Shown here piece after piece: positions 1 to 10,684 of a stretch of DNA of 64,000 bases. Under the pieces are notes generated by a model. The model had not been told where the DNA came from. It searched no databases and saw nothing but the letters and a program-made list of their open reading frames with translations. Numbering within the stretch: position 1 is the stretch's first letter; each line of letters begins with the position of its first letter. A program made the translations under genes and the position numbers. Source of the DNA: Timema cristinae (lineage: Eukaryota; Arthropoda; Insecta; Phasmatodea; Timematidae); assembly GCA_039000515.1 (NCBI GenBank), contig JBCFYV010011135.1, positions 25,413,725 through 25,477,724 on the forward strand, read 5' to 3'.

Positions 1-1
1 T

Positions 2-316
2 TTAGTAGAGCTCTATGAAACCATGCTAAAATTCCGGGACACCTCGAATGCAATGTGCATGATAAAGAACAAAAGAAATTTGGCCTTAGATAAACTTTTA
101 GCTATATACATAAAAAAATTAAACAAGCCACAAAACGTTGAGGATGTAAGAGAGAAAATTAATGTGTTGCGATTAAACTACCGTAGTGAGCTGATAGAAG
201 TGTTTCAATCAAAGCGGCCAAAAACCAGCACAGACGATATTAACCAGACATTAACCATCGTTGTGAGACTTCTATTCTCTCTTATCATCCATGTTGTTGC
301 ATATTGCATGAAGTAA
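2..316 (+). pseudogene. MADF-domain-like fragment (edge-truncated)
   Basis: An open frame enters from the left edge at base 2 (reading LVELYETML...) and runs to a stop at 314-316. Its order of residues, LVELYE, then NKRNLALDKLL, then VEDVREKINVLR, then a basic stretch ending TSTDD, follows the layout of MADF (Myb/SANT-like) DNA-binding domains. The usual CLWD segment near the start is replaced by KFRD. After TSTDD the usual aromatic-rich end is missing and the reading becomes hydrophobic and unrelated, then stops. It could be one exon of a MADF gene, a relic of a transposon-encoded MADF protein, or a retrocopy. It lies on the strand opposite to S6k and probably inside an S6k intron. The MADF resemblance is from memory of the family pattern. 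Confidence 0.45.
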
Positions 317-332
317 CTGAGACTGATAACAT

Positions 333-603
333 TTTTATTATTATTATTATTATTATTTAGCACCGCGTCTTACTACCCATTCGGGTTATACGCTTTAAGT
401 ACTAATTACGCTAATGGATTAGGAATTGGGGAAGGTTGAATTAGAGGAAGTGAAACCGCATTTGCGTGGGGGGAGAGTGGAAAACCATTTAGGAAAAACC
501 AACCCCAGTTCAACCGACGAGATTCGAACCTCGATCTCCCCGTCCTCAGCAGTCGAGCTCAACATGAACTAGCGCGTTAGCCAACTACGCCACCGAGGCG
601 GGT
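333..603 (-). mobile_element. tRNA-derived SINE, family A
   Basis: On the minus strand it has a tRNA-like head (A box near TGGCGTAGTTGG, B box near GGTTCGAATC), a family-specific body, and the shared tail ending GACGCGGTGCTAA followed by (AAT)n at 333-359. It is close to full length. Confidence 0.8.
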
Positions 604-1138
604 CCCTGACTGATAAAAATAATGACGTGAAGACTGACCGTGTACGTCTCTAAGGTCTAGTTGTAAATACTAATATATACCGCCAGTCAGACTGTCAGTA
701 TTAGAATTGACAGTCTGATTAATCATGTGAGCGCCCTATAACAGATAGAGTGTAACTTAAATAATATGGTTGGAATACTACGGCTGCAAACAAAAATATT
801 ACCTAGTTTTGAAATTGAGTTCTAGTTTAAAAATTGTATGATTATCAAAAATAATCATGAATCTTAATTTTTTTTAAATATATTTTCATACATATTATGG
901 AAAATTTGGTATACCAGGCAATACTATTTAGGATACTTCATTTAACACATAAATGAGAAATAGGTAAAATTTACTAACAGTCCAAATTTAGAGAATAAAA
1001 ACTAGATCCACCTATTTCACTGGATAGCTTTCAGCCATATTCCTCAGCATTTTCCGAAATGAGATCTGTGGAGTTGTTGGGGTCATAAGCAATTTAAGAG
1101 TGAGTAAAAATGTAAGCCTACTGTCTCTTAACTTTAAA

Positions 1139-1300
1139 ATATTATTATTATTATTATTAGCACCGCTCTTACTACCCGTTCGGGTTCTACGCACTTACGC
1201 TAATGTGTAATGGTAGGGTGATTGTGAGATGAAATGAAGGACCTACAGTTTAACGTGGAATCCGATCCACGGTGGTGGCCTGGCATTCCACACATTGACT
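1139..1300 (-). mobile_element. SINE family B, 5'-truncated
   Basis: The tail half of family B: an (ATT)n run, the shared tail, then the body with GTAATGGTAGGGTGATTGTG read on the + strand. The tRNA-like head is missing. Confidence 0.75.
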
Positions 1301-2035
1301 TTAAAATAAAAACTTATAATAATATAACAATTTATGATAAATACATAATTTTAACTTTAACTTGTAATTTTTTTTTTTTTTTGGGGACTAATATTTGTAA
1401 TTTTCTTTGACAAATTTATTCAAATATAAATTTACAATACCAAAGAAGCAGTTTCACATGAAGTAACCTGTATTGGAGCATTTTAATGAAGTAAATGTAT
1501 TACTAATTAATATACTTTAGCCATTTATGAAGAAGTCGGAGAGTAGAAAAATAGCTGAGTCGAAGGCTTAGCGAACCGACCCCACTGCCCTGCCTGGAAC
1601 ACTTAACCTCCGAGCCAGCATAAATTCTCACCTAAATAAATACTCATCTCAAGGTTAGGTTAGTCTAATATGGGTTAGTTAGTAACCAGGCGTATTTTCG
1701 CGGTTGACCTGGTATCGATGTTACATGTAACGGAATGTTTATGAACCGAGACGATACCAGAGCTCGGTTTGATATTGCTTTCCTTGACTGGTTCAAACAG
1801 TATGATTACGACCAACGAGCTGAGAATATGTGAGCCAATTTTAAACTAGTATGACTTCAACTATGGATGTTCATGAATATATGATAGTTTCGTAATGAAG
1901 GAAGATGGAAGATTATTTAGATCAGATGATGGACCTCAAATATTACGGTGATTTAAAAAAAAAAAATGGTAAATAGAGTCTATAGCTAAACTATAACATA
2001 AGCTTTTAATAATGTATCATTCGGGACTGCTTGTA

Positions 2036-2299
2036 ATATAATAATAATAATATTTAGCACTGCGTCTTACTACCTGTTCGGGTTATACGCTTTAAGTACT
2101 AATTATGCTAATGGATTAGGAATTGGTAAGGTTAAATTAGAGGAAGTGAACCCTCATTTGCATAGAGGGAGAGTGGAAAACCATTTAGGAAAAACCACCC
2201 CCAGTTCACCCGACCGAGATTCGAACCTCGATCTCCCCGTCCTCAGCAGTCGAACTCAACACGACAAGCGCGTTAGCCAACTACGCCACCAAGGCGGGT
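2036..2299 (-). mobile_element. tRNA-derived SINE, family A
   Basis: Same organisation as the copy at 333-603: an (AAT)n tail at the left, and the B-box complement at about 2219-2230 and A-box complement near 2275-2290 at the right. Any ORF across it is SINE read-through and not a gene. Confidence 0.8.
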
Positions 2300-2545
2300 G
2301 GGAATGCTTATATCATTCGTTCTTTTCAGTTAGGTTTTTGGATTATTTTAAAACAAATAAATTGAGTATTTGTGTTAATTATTCAATTGCATGTTTCAAT
2401 GTTAACCTAGCTACACTTGACCAGTATGCTACCATAATCTCATCATTGATCCCTCTTTCGCTAAGTATCGGTACCACAGTGTGATCAAAACTTTTTTTGA
2501 CAATATCGAAGGGTTCATTCCCACCATAATAAAACTTAATTAAAT

Positions 2546-2677
2546 CATTATTATTTTTATTAGCATCGCGTCTTACTACCCGTTCGGGTTATACGCTCTT
2601 ACGCTAATGTGTAATGGTAAGGTGATTGTGAGATGAAATGAAGGACCTACAGTTTAACGTGGAATCCGAACCACGGT
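2546..2677 (-). mobile_element. SINE family B, 5'-truncated, with target-site duplication
   Basis: A tail-side piece of family B flanked by a 10-bp direct repeat TTAATTAAAT at 2536-2545 and 2678-2687. This indicates target-primed insertion of a truncated copy. Confidence 0.8.
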
Positions 2678-2920
2678 TTAATTAAATTAATGTCATTGCT
2701 TAATTAACCATATGGATAAAATGTCACTGTTATTACATTCTAATTCACTTATAGTCACTATATGTCGAATCAAATCTCGCGCAGTCACCATTTTTGTTTA
2801 AGAATGAAAACTATAAAATCGTTTTCGCACTTCAAGTTGATTAGAACTACGTGGTTGATAACACCCGATACGAGGACATATCCAAGTAAATCGCGAAAAC
2901 TTGACTATTCATATCATGTA

Positions 2921-3108
2921 TTTATCTGATTACCAAACCCTTCCTTCACCTCTGACAAGACATCTTGTCAATGTGGGGAATGCCAGGCCGCCACCGTGGT
3001 TCGGATTCCACGTTAAACTGTAGGTCCTTCATTTTCATCTCACAATCACCCTACCATTACACATTAGCGTAAGTGCGTATAACCCGAATGGGTAGTAAGA
3101 CGCGGTGC

Positions 3109-3156
<48 letters not shown>
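2921..3156 (+). mobile_element. SINE family B, 5'-truncated, with target-site duplication
   Basis: Runs from the TTTATCTGATTACC body segment to the shared tail and an (ATA)n run of about 45 bp. The 11-bp duplication CATATCATGTA lies at 2910-2920 and 3157-3167. The tRNA head is absent. Confidence 0.85.
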
Positions 3157-3158
<2 letters not shown>

Positions 3159-3167
3159 TATCATGTA

Positions 3168-3926
3168 ACCTACTATTTATTTATAAGCGTAATAGTTATG
3201 TTATGTTTAAAGTAATTGTTTTAAGTTATATGTTATTAATTACAAACCAACCCAACCTCAACTAGCATTTTATGTTTGAGAAAATTAAATGCGATACTTT
3301 GGATGGGTGGGTGTGCATATTTATTTATAGTCTAGTTGTTTTTACTAAAAATTATCAGCGTGTATTGTAGAAAGAAGTGGTAACCGCATGGTGTGAGTAT
3401 GGTATGGTAATGGTATTTTAGTCTACTCACAAATTAATTACATTCTAACTTAACTCAATCAAAATAAAATATTTTTACGTATTTCCCTTTAATGTATCAA
3501 TTTTAATTTACAACGTTGTCTGGTAGTGTTATTTTTGTGACCGTATTTTTATTTATTTTATAAATTTGTTTGCATACTAGAACCAACTTCCCTACTCTTT
3601 GTATTAGGGAATTAAAGTTGATTCTTTATTTTAAAAAAAAAATACTGCACAATATGGCTTACACAGCAAGTCTAATGGGTTCAGTTTTATAATACTTGCA
3701 TATATAATTGTAAAATAGCACACATTATAGGTATATAAACATGGAGACCATTAATGATGACTTGATGAGTAATGGTATGTTACATAATGTAATTATAATT
3801 ATGGTTTATCAGTTTAGGCTACCTTGATGCTTGCTGAATTGGAAAAGTAGCAACATTGCTAATTACTTATATTAAAAGAAAGTAAGCTTTAATTCCTATT
3901 TAAATGAAAATTAAGGTTTTACTCAC
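3168..3926. other. S6k intron, no recognised element
   Basis: AT-rich sequence between a SINE and S6k exon 2. I see no ORF of note, no tRNA and no clear repeat. No kinase-domain exon of S6k was found on the minus strand between 1 and 3926. Confidence 0.5.
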
Positions 3927-3967
3927 TCAATTATAGCATTCACATTAGGATCTTGATCATAATCGCC
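3927..3967 (-). CDS. S6k: S6k coding exon 2
   Basis: A 41-nt exon with acceptor TTTTTCCAG and donor GTGAGT. It reads GDYDQDPNVNAII and leaves two bases of the next codon. The phases agree with exon 1. Confidence 0.75.
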
Positions 3968-4248
3968 CTGGAAAAACAAAAATAGCTATTAAAATTTTCT
4001 TCACAATCAAAACATATAAATAAGATGCATCAAAACAAGAAAAAATTAAGGTTTCAGTGTAATCTAAACCATAATAATGAAATTTACAGAAGCAGGAAGT
4101 AATTCTCAAAATAACCTAAAGAAGCATCTGTTATAGGTTTCATGATTTTAATAGCCTATTTTACCTCTTCCAAGTCAATAGCATCATCATCTGAGTCATC
4201 CTGATTAACATCTGGATTGTCAATATCTATGTCAAAAACGCCAGCCAT
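3927..4248 (-). CDS. S6k: Ribosomal protein S6 kinase (p70 S6K), N-terminal two exons, partial gene
   Basis: AGC-family kinase downstream of TORC1 that phosphorylates ribosomal protein S6 and translation factors in the cytoplasm and nucleus. Only the acidic amino terminus is in the window. Exon 1 begins at ATG 4248-4246 and reads MAGVFDIDID, nearly the MAGVFDIDLD start of vertebrate S6K1. It continues as a Asp-rich stretch to 4165 (84 nt, phase 0, donor GTAAAA). Exon 2 is 3967-3927 (GDYDQDPNVNAIIE, 41 nt, phase 2, donor GTGAGT). The TOS motif of S6 kinases (FDIDI here, compare FDIDL) is at residues 5-9 and binds Raptor. The catalytic domain and hydrophobic motif must lie left of the window. 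It is divergently arranged with RPAIN, the two start codons being about 1.5 kb apart. The start is chosen by the conserved sequence; a 5' UTR exon cannot be placed. Confidence 0.85.
4165..4248 (-). CDS. S6k: S6k coding exon 1
   Basis: 28 codons, start to phase-0 donor (GAAGAG then GTAA). Contains the TOS-type motif FDIDI and a run of Asp residues. Confidence 0.85.
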
Positions 4249-4639
4249 GACTAATGTTACATTGGCGAAATTCGATCACAAAAATAATTTCAACAAACAA
4301 ACTTTTACTACGATTTCTTCACGAAATGCTTCACAATAATATTTTCATTCCACCTGCTTCATGTGGTGTAAATGAAGGTTGGTTCAGAAAGTCTTAAAAT
4401 TATGTTCGCTTACTGTTTTGGTAGTATTGCCAAAAACAGTTGATTATTTCCGCTTGATAGATGAAAAATGTACTACAGGGAATAGAATTACTTAATTTAG
4501 TTTATAGTTTTAGTAGCTAAATCCTAGCCTTCCTAAACAAAAGTAAACGTTACAAGCTCGTTTAGCTAGATAGATGACATATTTTGAGGATATATTTTTT
4601 ATTCCATAGTATAAATTTACAAATCAAAATCGGAACATT

Positions 4640-4850
4640 TACACAACCTCATCATCGCCAACTGTTTCCATCATGTGACCAAGTCAGTTTAGTAAAATGC
4701 CTCCATCTTCCCTATTCTTCTACCATTCTTCCTCCATTAATTGCTTCCATTCTTGTTCTCTCACTTGCACACTTTGTTATCTGCTTCTCCCATCTCTTTC
4801 TTCACTTACATAACAAAGGATCACAAAAGCAACCAAATTAAAATATATTT
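4640..4850 (-). mobile_element. LINE 3' end fragment
   Basis: Reverse orientation of the window's common LINE tail: the complement of GATGATGATG, then of GGCATTTTACTAAACTGAC, then of an Arg/Glu-rich coding tail. Similar tails lie at 16820, 20163, 35473, 40432 and 55135. Confidence 0.7.
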
Positions 4851-5038
4851 TGTATTTGTCTCATTAATACTTTTTTTTAAACAAAGATAATTAAATTTAA
4901 ACTTAGTTGATAGAGTATGCCGAGTAATGGATTCTAATTATAACGTAAGTCTAGTACTGGTAAGTTTTAAAAGTGACATGCCATCTGAAATTACTGTACT
5001 TGTAGATGGTTATTTGGAATAGACTACTAGGCTAAATC

Positions 5039-5220
5039 ATGGTTTAAATTAGGAGGGCTAGCCAGCATACTTATCAGATCAAGAGATTGGACAGTCTACT
5101 CTCTCGACCTGATGAAGCTATCCTTCAAAATGTGTGTTATTTTTAGTGTTCTATTTATACAATTTCTACTCCAGTATCACCAAGGTAGGTGTGCTGGCTA
5201 TCCCTCCTAATGTAAACCAT
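5039..5220. mobile_element. Short inverted-repeat element (MITE-like)
   Basis: Arms of about 30 bp at 5039-5068 and 5190-5220 are imperfect reverse complements (ATGGTTTAAATTAGGAGGG against CCCTCCTAATGTAAACCAT). The spacer is about 120 bp. No convincing target duplication was seen and no second copy was found. Confidence 0.55.
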
Positions 5221-5782
5221 GTATTTAGAGATGTAAATTGTTTTTAGATTACCGAGTATAAAATGAATCTGCGATATGTTTGATATTATGATTAAACGTA
5301 ATTTTAATGCATTTACGTACTTACTCAATGGCATTAGGTACTAGCAAGTTTATTGCCACACTCACGCCACCGATTCCTACCTTGAGCTAGTTCTAGCTAA
5401 ATTTCAGTTCACCTCATGCATATTATATTTAGCTTAAGATTATTTTATAAGCACATCCTGAGGTAAGAAGCTTACTCACAAAAGTTAAAGCTGTGTGTTT
5501 TATTCACAGCTACTGCTATTAATAATTAATGTATTTTTTTAACAAATATGATGTCATAAATATGTTTTTTTTAAATAAAGATAACTAAGAGGATAAAAAT
5601 TATATTAACCTATGTTTAAAATTAGCATAGCTATAGGAAAGATTTTAAACCAAATTTGTTACTTGCAATTTTATTAAATGAGCCTTGCCTTTGTTCGTTA
5701 GATGAACCATGACACTAGCTTTCATATAGTATTACAGCTACTTTTATTTTCACTATTAAAAAACTTTCATCGTAACGAAAAA

Positions 5783-5908
5783 ATGGCGATGTTTATATCG
5801 TCTCCAAAAATGGGAAGAAAATGTGAATTTGGAAAGGAGGAAAAGAATAACGAAGCCATTAATAGATTAAAGCATGGGTCACCAAAATTGAAAGAAGCTA
5901 TTCGTAAG
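5783..5908 (+). CDS. RPAIN: RPAIN exon 1
   Basis: 42 codons ending KLKEAIRK, phase-0 donor AAG then GTATAA. The open frame extends upstream to 5702. Confidence 0.8.
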
Positions 5909-8900
5909 GTATAAAAAAAATGTGCAGAAAATCATATCTGGGACAGACTGACAGTTCTGACACAGAATGGTTTGTTCATTTCAATTTAATTGGACAAATA
6001 TAGGCATTTAATTTTTATTTGTTTTGTCATGACACTCAAATTTTAGTTTATCAATCAGCGGCCTTTATGATTTAATTTTTAACGTATTTTGGTATAGTTA
6101 TTCATTATTAAATCTTGTTTTGAGTTTTAGAAACGTCAAACTCAAACATTTTCCATATTTAAATTATAAGTTAAAAAGAACAAATGTTTAAAACACTATA
6201 CATTGTTAACACAGCCCTGCTATAATTAAAAAAAAACTCTAATACCGACATCATAGAATTCACATGGAAGTATTAGGCATTTCTCTAGGAGCCAGGTAAT
6301 TAGGCAGGAAAAATACACAAGTTAATTTAAAAAGGCGGATTGCTTTTTTATAATTTATTATGATATCTCTCCCTCCAATTGTCCCCAACTCTAGACCCGA
6401 TATCTCTCCCTCCAATTGTTCCCCACTCTAGACCCAAAATCTCTCCCTCCAATTGTCCCTAACTCTAGACCTGATATCTCTCCCTCCAATTGTCCCCCAC
6501 TCAAGACCCGATATATCTCCCTCCAAACACCAGTACAAAACGGTTGAGCTATTTAACATATTCTTGCTTTTGACTTATAAACAATGCAGGCGGCCGGACA
6601 ACGGGGGGGCTGAGAGTGACCAACACCTCTTCTCCCCTCCACCCAACAGCAGCCGATGTCTCGCTAGTTGATATTTGCTTGGCTTATTGTTTGTGTGTTA
6701 TTCATAGTAATAATGGAGTGCTCTTGTAATTATGCATATTCTGACATTTTCTAGAATGACACTTTCTACTTTAAATAGTAATAAAAGGAAGCTTGATGAA
6801 AATTTTCATTTTAATGCTGAGTAGCTTCTTTCACTCCTCTAATACCCCCCCCCCTTCCTCCCTAACCGCTTATAACCTACATAATTTTAACGTTACAAAT
6901 TACTGCCAGATTGAATTAAATGTCTGGCCCACCAAATATTATGATTCTTTGGAGTGGCCCGCTTGGATAAATAAGTGAATAGCCCTGGTCTAAAGCATCC
7001 CTCTCACAATAGACTGGACCAATAGCAATGGGAGGGTCAAGGTTTGGATCCCTGTCGAGTGAACTGAGGGTGGTTTTTCTTAAACAGTCTTAAAACAACA
7101 CCTACAGGCAAATTTACTCTAAATATATGCATATATATAACCCAAACAGTTAGTAATATGCGTGGAGTGCCAGGCCGCCACCGTGGTTCGGATTCCACGC
7201 TAAACTGTAGGTTCTTCATTTCATCTCACAATCACCCTACCATTACACATTAGTGTAAGTGCGTATAACCCGAACGGGTAGTAAGACGCGGTGCTAATAA
7301 TAATAATAATAATAATAATAATAGTAATATGCGATGACAAAAAAAAAGAGTTAACTGCCTTAACTAGCATAAACCGATTTACTATTTCCAGCACGTCCGA
7401 CAAAGAATACGAACGAGCCGCGGCAAGACTTATGACAATAGGCGCAAACTCGAGGACAGTTACTTCGAAAAGAAACCTACGCATCTGACAAAAGAAGAAG
7501 AGGCGAGGATGCAAGAGGAGGTTTCATGCGCATCGATGATACGCACTATATGTTTGAATGCTGACGAGGAGGAGATGTTCCTACTGGTTGACGATAGAGT
7601 AGACATCAGAGATATTGAGTTAACTTTCAAAACGATGGACGATATTGAGAAGGAAACTTTATCCGAAGAAGGTACCGATACTGGTGTTAAGATTTTTCAA
7701 CTATAGATAGGATATTAGGCTCCTACAGTATAATTACATTTACATCACCGGTATGTACAGTAGCCCCATGGCTTCTTTGGTGCTGAATGACAGCTCACAG
7801 CTTTGAAAAGCTACCAGACCAAATTATGTTTCCCTACGCCGAACCAAATAATCTGCAAAAAAATATGTGTTTAGTAGCTGTCACTTGTGACATTCAAAAT
7901 TTAGGTATATACCTAAATGGTGACCGTCAGAAGTCAGCTGTGAGCTGTCAGTGAGCACCAAAGAAGCCACGGGGCTACTGTAGTGTGTAGTTAACAAAAA
8001 TGTCTCAAATTAAATTTCATATGACCTATAGGACCTTTAACTTAATGTGGGCTGTTATATAATCCATAGGCTACCATTTTTTCTTACACTTTTGTCTTAG
8101 TAGGTATCCATTTAGGTTGAACACATTCATATCATTTATACTAATGGGGTTTGGGAGGAGGAATCTAGGTCTGAAAGGAAATGTACCTACATTTGTATGG
8201 AAAGAGAGCGGGCAACCCTTACACCCACTACTGTTTACAGCCTATGGCCTGGGACAGTTTTAGAGTGTGGGTAACCATTTGGGGGAAAAAACACCTTGCG
8301 TGGACTCTATCTGGATTTGAATCTTGATCTCCCCGCCATAAGCAGGCTAGTCTTATACTATTCGGCCACTGAAGCGGGTAAGCAGTAGGGGTCTTCGAAA
8401 CTTCAAAAACTTTGATTTTGCTTTGATTATTTGTTCGCTTCGACTTAATTTTCCAAAATAAAATTCCAGATTCGACAATTACAAAGCTTTGGCAAAAAAA
8501 AAAAAAAAGTTTAAAAACACATTTTATGTTTATTTTTAAAAATTTACTTTTGTTATTTTCCACACAAATTAATGGTCGCTTAAAAAATTAAATTAGTTTT
8601 AAGTGAATTATTGCGATACCGTAATTCAATTTATCATTTTAAAATATAGCATTTTGTAAATTATATTTAATACCTAATTTATATAGCTATGCAAAGTATT
8701 ATAAGACCTGTTCTAAACGCTCAGTCCAGGAAAAAAAAAAGATTAATGTAACACTAATGGGTGTCATTTCAGAGGAATGGGTGCTAAAACAATGCGAGAC
8801 TCTGCTGGACGAAGATGCCGCCATGCTGGAAGCCGTGCTGGCGGCCGCTTGCCAGGGTTTGGTTTGTCCGGTGTGCCTCAGGGGGTACATGTCGCGGAGC

Positions 8901-9110
8901 GCAGAGGGGGACGTCATCCAATGCCGACTGTGCTCGGCCTTTCTGCACTGGTCCGGGAGCGTCGAGGAGTACGATCGGCTGTTGCATGCTCACCTGGAGG
9001 CTCATAACAGCAGGTGCGGCCAAAAGCCGGATTTACTGATCGTACCCGAGAATACCGAGAATAAGTTGGGGATCTTATGCTCAGTTTGCAATTACTTTAA
9101 TGTTATTTAG
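5783..9110 (+). CDS. RPAIN: RPA-interacting protein (RPAIN/RIP), complete three-exon gene
   Basis: Adaptor that binds replication protein A and helps its nuclear import. Three exons join in phase: 5783-5908 (phase 0), 7392-7671 (phase 1) and 8773-9110 (stop 9108-9110), giving about 247 residues against roughly 219 in human. The N-terminal segment (GSPKLKEAIRK, then HVRQRIRTSR) matches the RPA_interact N domain. The middle is acidic. The C-terminal Zn-binding domain has CPVC, a C-x2-C pair (CRLC), AHLEAHNSRC and a final CSVC, like human RPAIN CPVC...CQCG...EHSAHC...CLAC. I chose the ATG at 5783 (AAAAATGGCG context), just ahead of the conserved segment; an in-frame ATG at 5702 would add a hydrophobic 27-residue extension and seems less likely. 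Divergent from S6k. Confidence 0.85.
6361..6525 (+). repeat. 37-38 bp tandem repeat in RPAIN intron 1
   Basis: Four to five copies of a pyrimidine-rich unit containing ATCTCTCCCTCCAATTGTCC and CTCTAGACC. Copies differ by a few bases. Confidence 0.85.
7163..7322 (+). mobile_element. SINE family B, 5'-truncated, in RPAIN intron 1
   Basis: Tail-side family B sequence ending in (TAA)n, flanked by an 11-bp duplication AGTAATATGCG at 7152-7162 and 7323-7333. It lies about 70 bp upstream of RPAIN exon 2. Confidence 0.88.
7392..7671 (+). CDS. RPAIN: RPAIN exon 2
   Basis: Acceptor TATTTCCAG at 7383-7391. It reads HVRQRIRTSRGK, then an acidic middle, and leaves one base (donor G then GTACCG). The donor was chosen because it restores frame with exon 3 (GAA GAA G + AG GAA TGG) and gives LSEEEEW. 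Confidence 0.82.
7758..7980. mobile_element. Tc1/mariner-type MITE in RPAIN intron 2
   Basis: A 223-bp element bounded by TA dinucleotides (7756-7757 and 7981-7982). Its terminal inverted repeats are about 45 bp (7758-7802 against 7936-7980), starting CAGTAGCCCC and differing at a few positions. TA duplication and CAGT ends are typical of the IS630/Tc1/mariner group. It has no coding capacity. Confidence 0.85.
8118..8379 (-). mobile_element. tRNA-derived SINE, family D, in RPAIN intron 2
   Basis: Head at the right (complement of GGTTCAAATC-like B box and of CGGCCGAATGGTCTAA-like A box) with a body shared with the copies at 12488 and 11136. The 3' tail is poorly preserved. Confidence 0.6.
8773..9110 (+). 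CDS. RPAIN: RPAIN exon 3 (zinc-binding C-terminus)
   Basis: Acceptor GTCATTTCAG at 8763-8772. 112 codons including stop. Holds all the Cys/His residues of the C-terminal domain. Local GC is clearly higher than the flanks. Confidence 0.9.
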
Positions 9111-10312
9111 TTTTTTTTTGTTTGTTTATTTGCTGGGGTTAAGATTGGGTTGTCTGTGAGTGTTCCCCAAATTGAGGTACGCGTACTCCCAGGGGTATAG
9201 AAAGTACAGGCATAACTCGCTAATATGTGTGAGTTAAGCTCCAGACAACTGCCTTAAAGGGAATCATACAATTTTTTTTTTTTACTTTCCGGCGCGAATA
9301 AATTCCTAAAAACCTATTTACACTTATAATTTATTGTGTAATAATGCTAAGGCTAGGAAAAAGAAAATTCCAAACTAATTATAATAAATCAAATAATGCT
9401 ACAGTATTGTATTCCCAACCTTAAAACTGACGAAAAAACCCTTAAGTGTAAGTGCAAGTATTAATTTAAAAGTGCGTTAGAGCGAAGAACACTTGTATTC
9501 TAAAGGGTATATGTCCAACCACCGAGTTTAATCAATCATGAAATAGTTTGTAATGATAGCAAGACTGATAAACAATTTAACACATTTTGACATTGTCATA
9601 AACTTTTTCTAAGCAATTCTTCTCAATTTAATGTAATTATTTAGCTTCCACCGAGTTTTTACTAAAATATGGAATGAGCACTTATACTTTTACAAGATGG
9701 CCCCGAAAGAATTGAAAAACAAGTGTCTCAAAGATCCTTACGTTATCTTTTTTAACACTAACATTGATGTAAGACCACAGCAGATTATTTGAATGGTTGG
9801 CAATTCTTTGGACCTATTGATACCACCTTCCAACGATCTTATAAACCAACCATATATTTATTCCCATCTAGTCCGTTAGCCAGGCTTAAAACTGATACCG
9901 CGTTTCAGTAAAGTACAAGTATTTGGCATACATTTTAAATGAGTGATTAAAAATAAATAAGCTTATAATTGTGACAAGGTCAAAACTGGTGTTCAGTCAA
10001 CATTCCAATGTGATGTATGTATAAAAATACCTGTAAGAAACTATTGTGTTTGTTGTAAATGTGTTGTAATTTATTTTCAATTTATGATATCCATTATGAA
10101 ATAAAACCAAGTGATGATTACTTGTGTTTGCTGAGTAACAAGATTTAATCTCAAGTTTTTATGTTAATGCCATTAGTAACTATAAACAATGATTATTAAT
10201 GTGCACCTTATTACGGCTCTACAAGGTTTGATCATACTAAATATTGTAAATAAAACTTATAATTCAAGAGTTTGTTTTTTTACTTTATTAAATAAATATG
10301 AACATTTCCTAG
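9111..10312 (+). other. RPAIN 3' flank
   Basis: AT-rich, with three AATAAA hexamers and no coding signal. Part is probably RPAIN 3' UTR; no repeat family was recognised. Confidence 0.45.
9297..9302 (+). terminator. Candidate polyadenylation signal for RPAIN
   Basis: AATAAA lies 187 bp after the stop. Others lie at 10100-10105 and 10249-10254, so the 3' UTR may be longer. Confidence 0.4.
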
Positions 10313-10590
10313 ATCCAACACTTTAGCTCAGTCGGTAGCGTGTGTGTCTACTGAGCTAAGGGTTCCAGGTTCGATTCTCGGTATGGCCGAAAAATTTATC
10401 GTTGGTGAAATGTGGGTTTACCCCTTTCACAGTGATGAATTAACGACCGGGGACTGGATGTTGTGCCTGTCCTAGTCTTAAGTTGAATTATAAGGCATAT
10501 GAAGAAGCTATGACAAGTCTAGCAAGCCGGTAGTGGAAAATATATGGCTTGAATAAAAAAACTGACCATAGGCTGGAAACGGTAACGGAT
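10313..10590 (+). mobile_element. tRNA-derived SINE, family E
   Basis: The head resembles a tRNA gene: A box TTAGCTCAGTCGGTAG, B box GGTTCGATTC. The body contains CTGGATGTTGTGCCTGTCC and the tail GGCTGGAAACGGTAACGGAT. It lacks the tail shared by families A, B and D. Confidence 0.8.
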
Positions 10591-10664
10591 GTAAAAATAT
10601 GAAAGTTTCCTAGTGCATGTATATTTTATAGAAAAACTTTACTCAAAAGCTAGCTTGTTTTTGG

Positions 10665-10684
10665 GAAGGGGAGGGGGGGGGGGG
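10665..10684 (+). repeat. Poly-G-rich run
   Basis: A short purine run dominated by G in otherwise AT-rich DNA. Confidence 0.6.

Larger units (their letters stand above)
4249..5782. other. S6k-RPAIN divergent intergenic spacer
   Basis: About 1.5 kb between the two start codons, which should hold both promoters and 5' UTRs. It contains a LINE 3' tail (about 4640-4850) and an inverted-repeat element (5039-5220). No TATA box or initiator can be assigned with confidence. Confidence 0.5.

Noticed and set aside
2146..2484. 112-codon ORF beginning [13 protein letters not shown]
   Set aside because: Translation of a family A SINE into flanking DNA; the same phrase recurs at 33930 and 62896.
5702..5782. 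Signal-peptide-like start of RPAIN (MNHDTSFHIVLQLLLF)
   Set aside because: RPAIN is a nucleo-cytoplasmic protein; the hydrophobic stretch is AT-rich and precedes a better-placed ATG.
8784..9039. Overlapping ORFs on both strands at 8.8-9.0 kb
   Set aside because: Shadows of RPAIN exon 3, which has the conserved Cys pattern and correct splice phase.
10313..10390. Possible tRNA gene (A and B boxes)
   Set aside because: It is the head of a SINE: a common body and tail follow, and the copies at 15724 and 21911 have the same structure.
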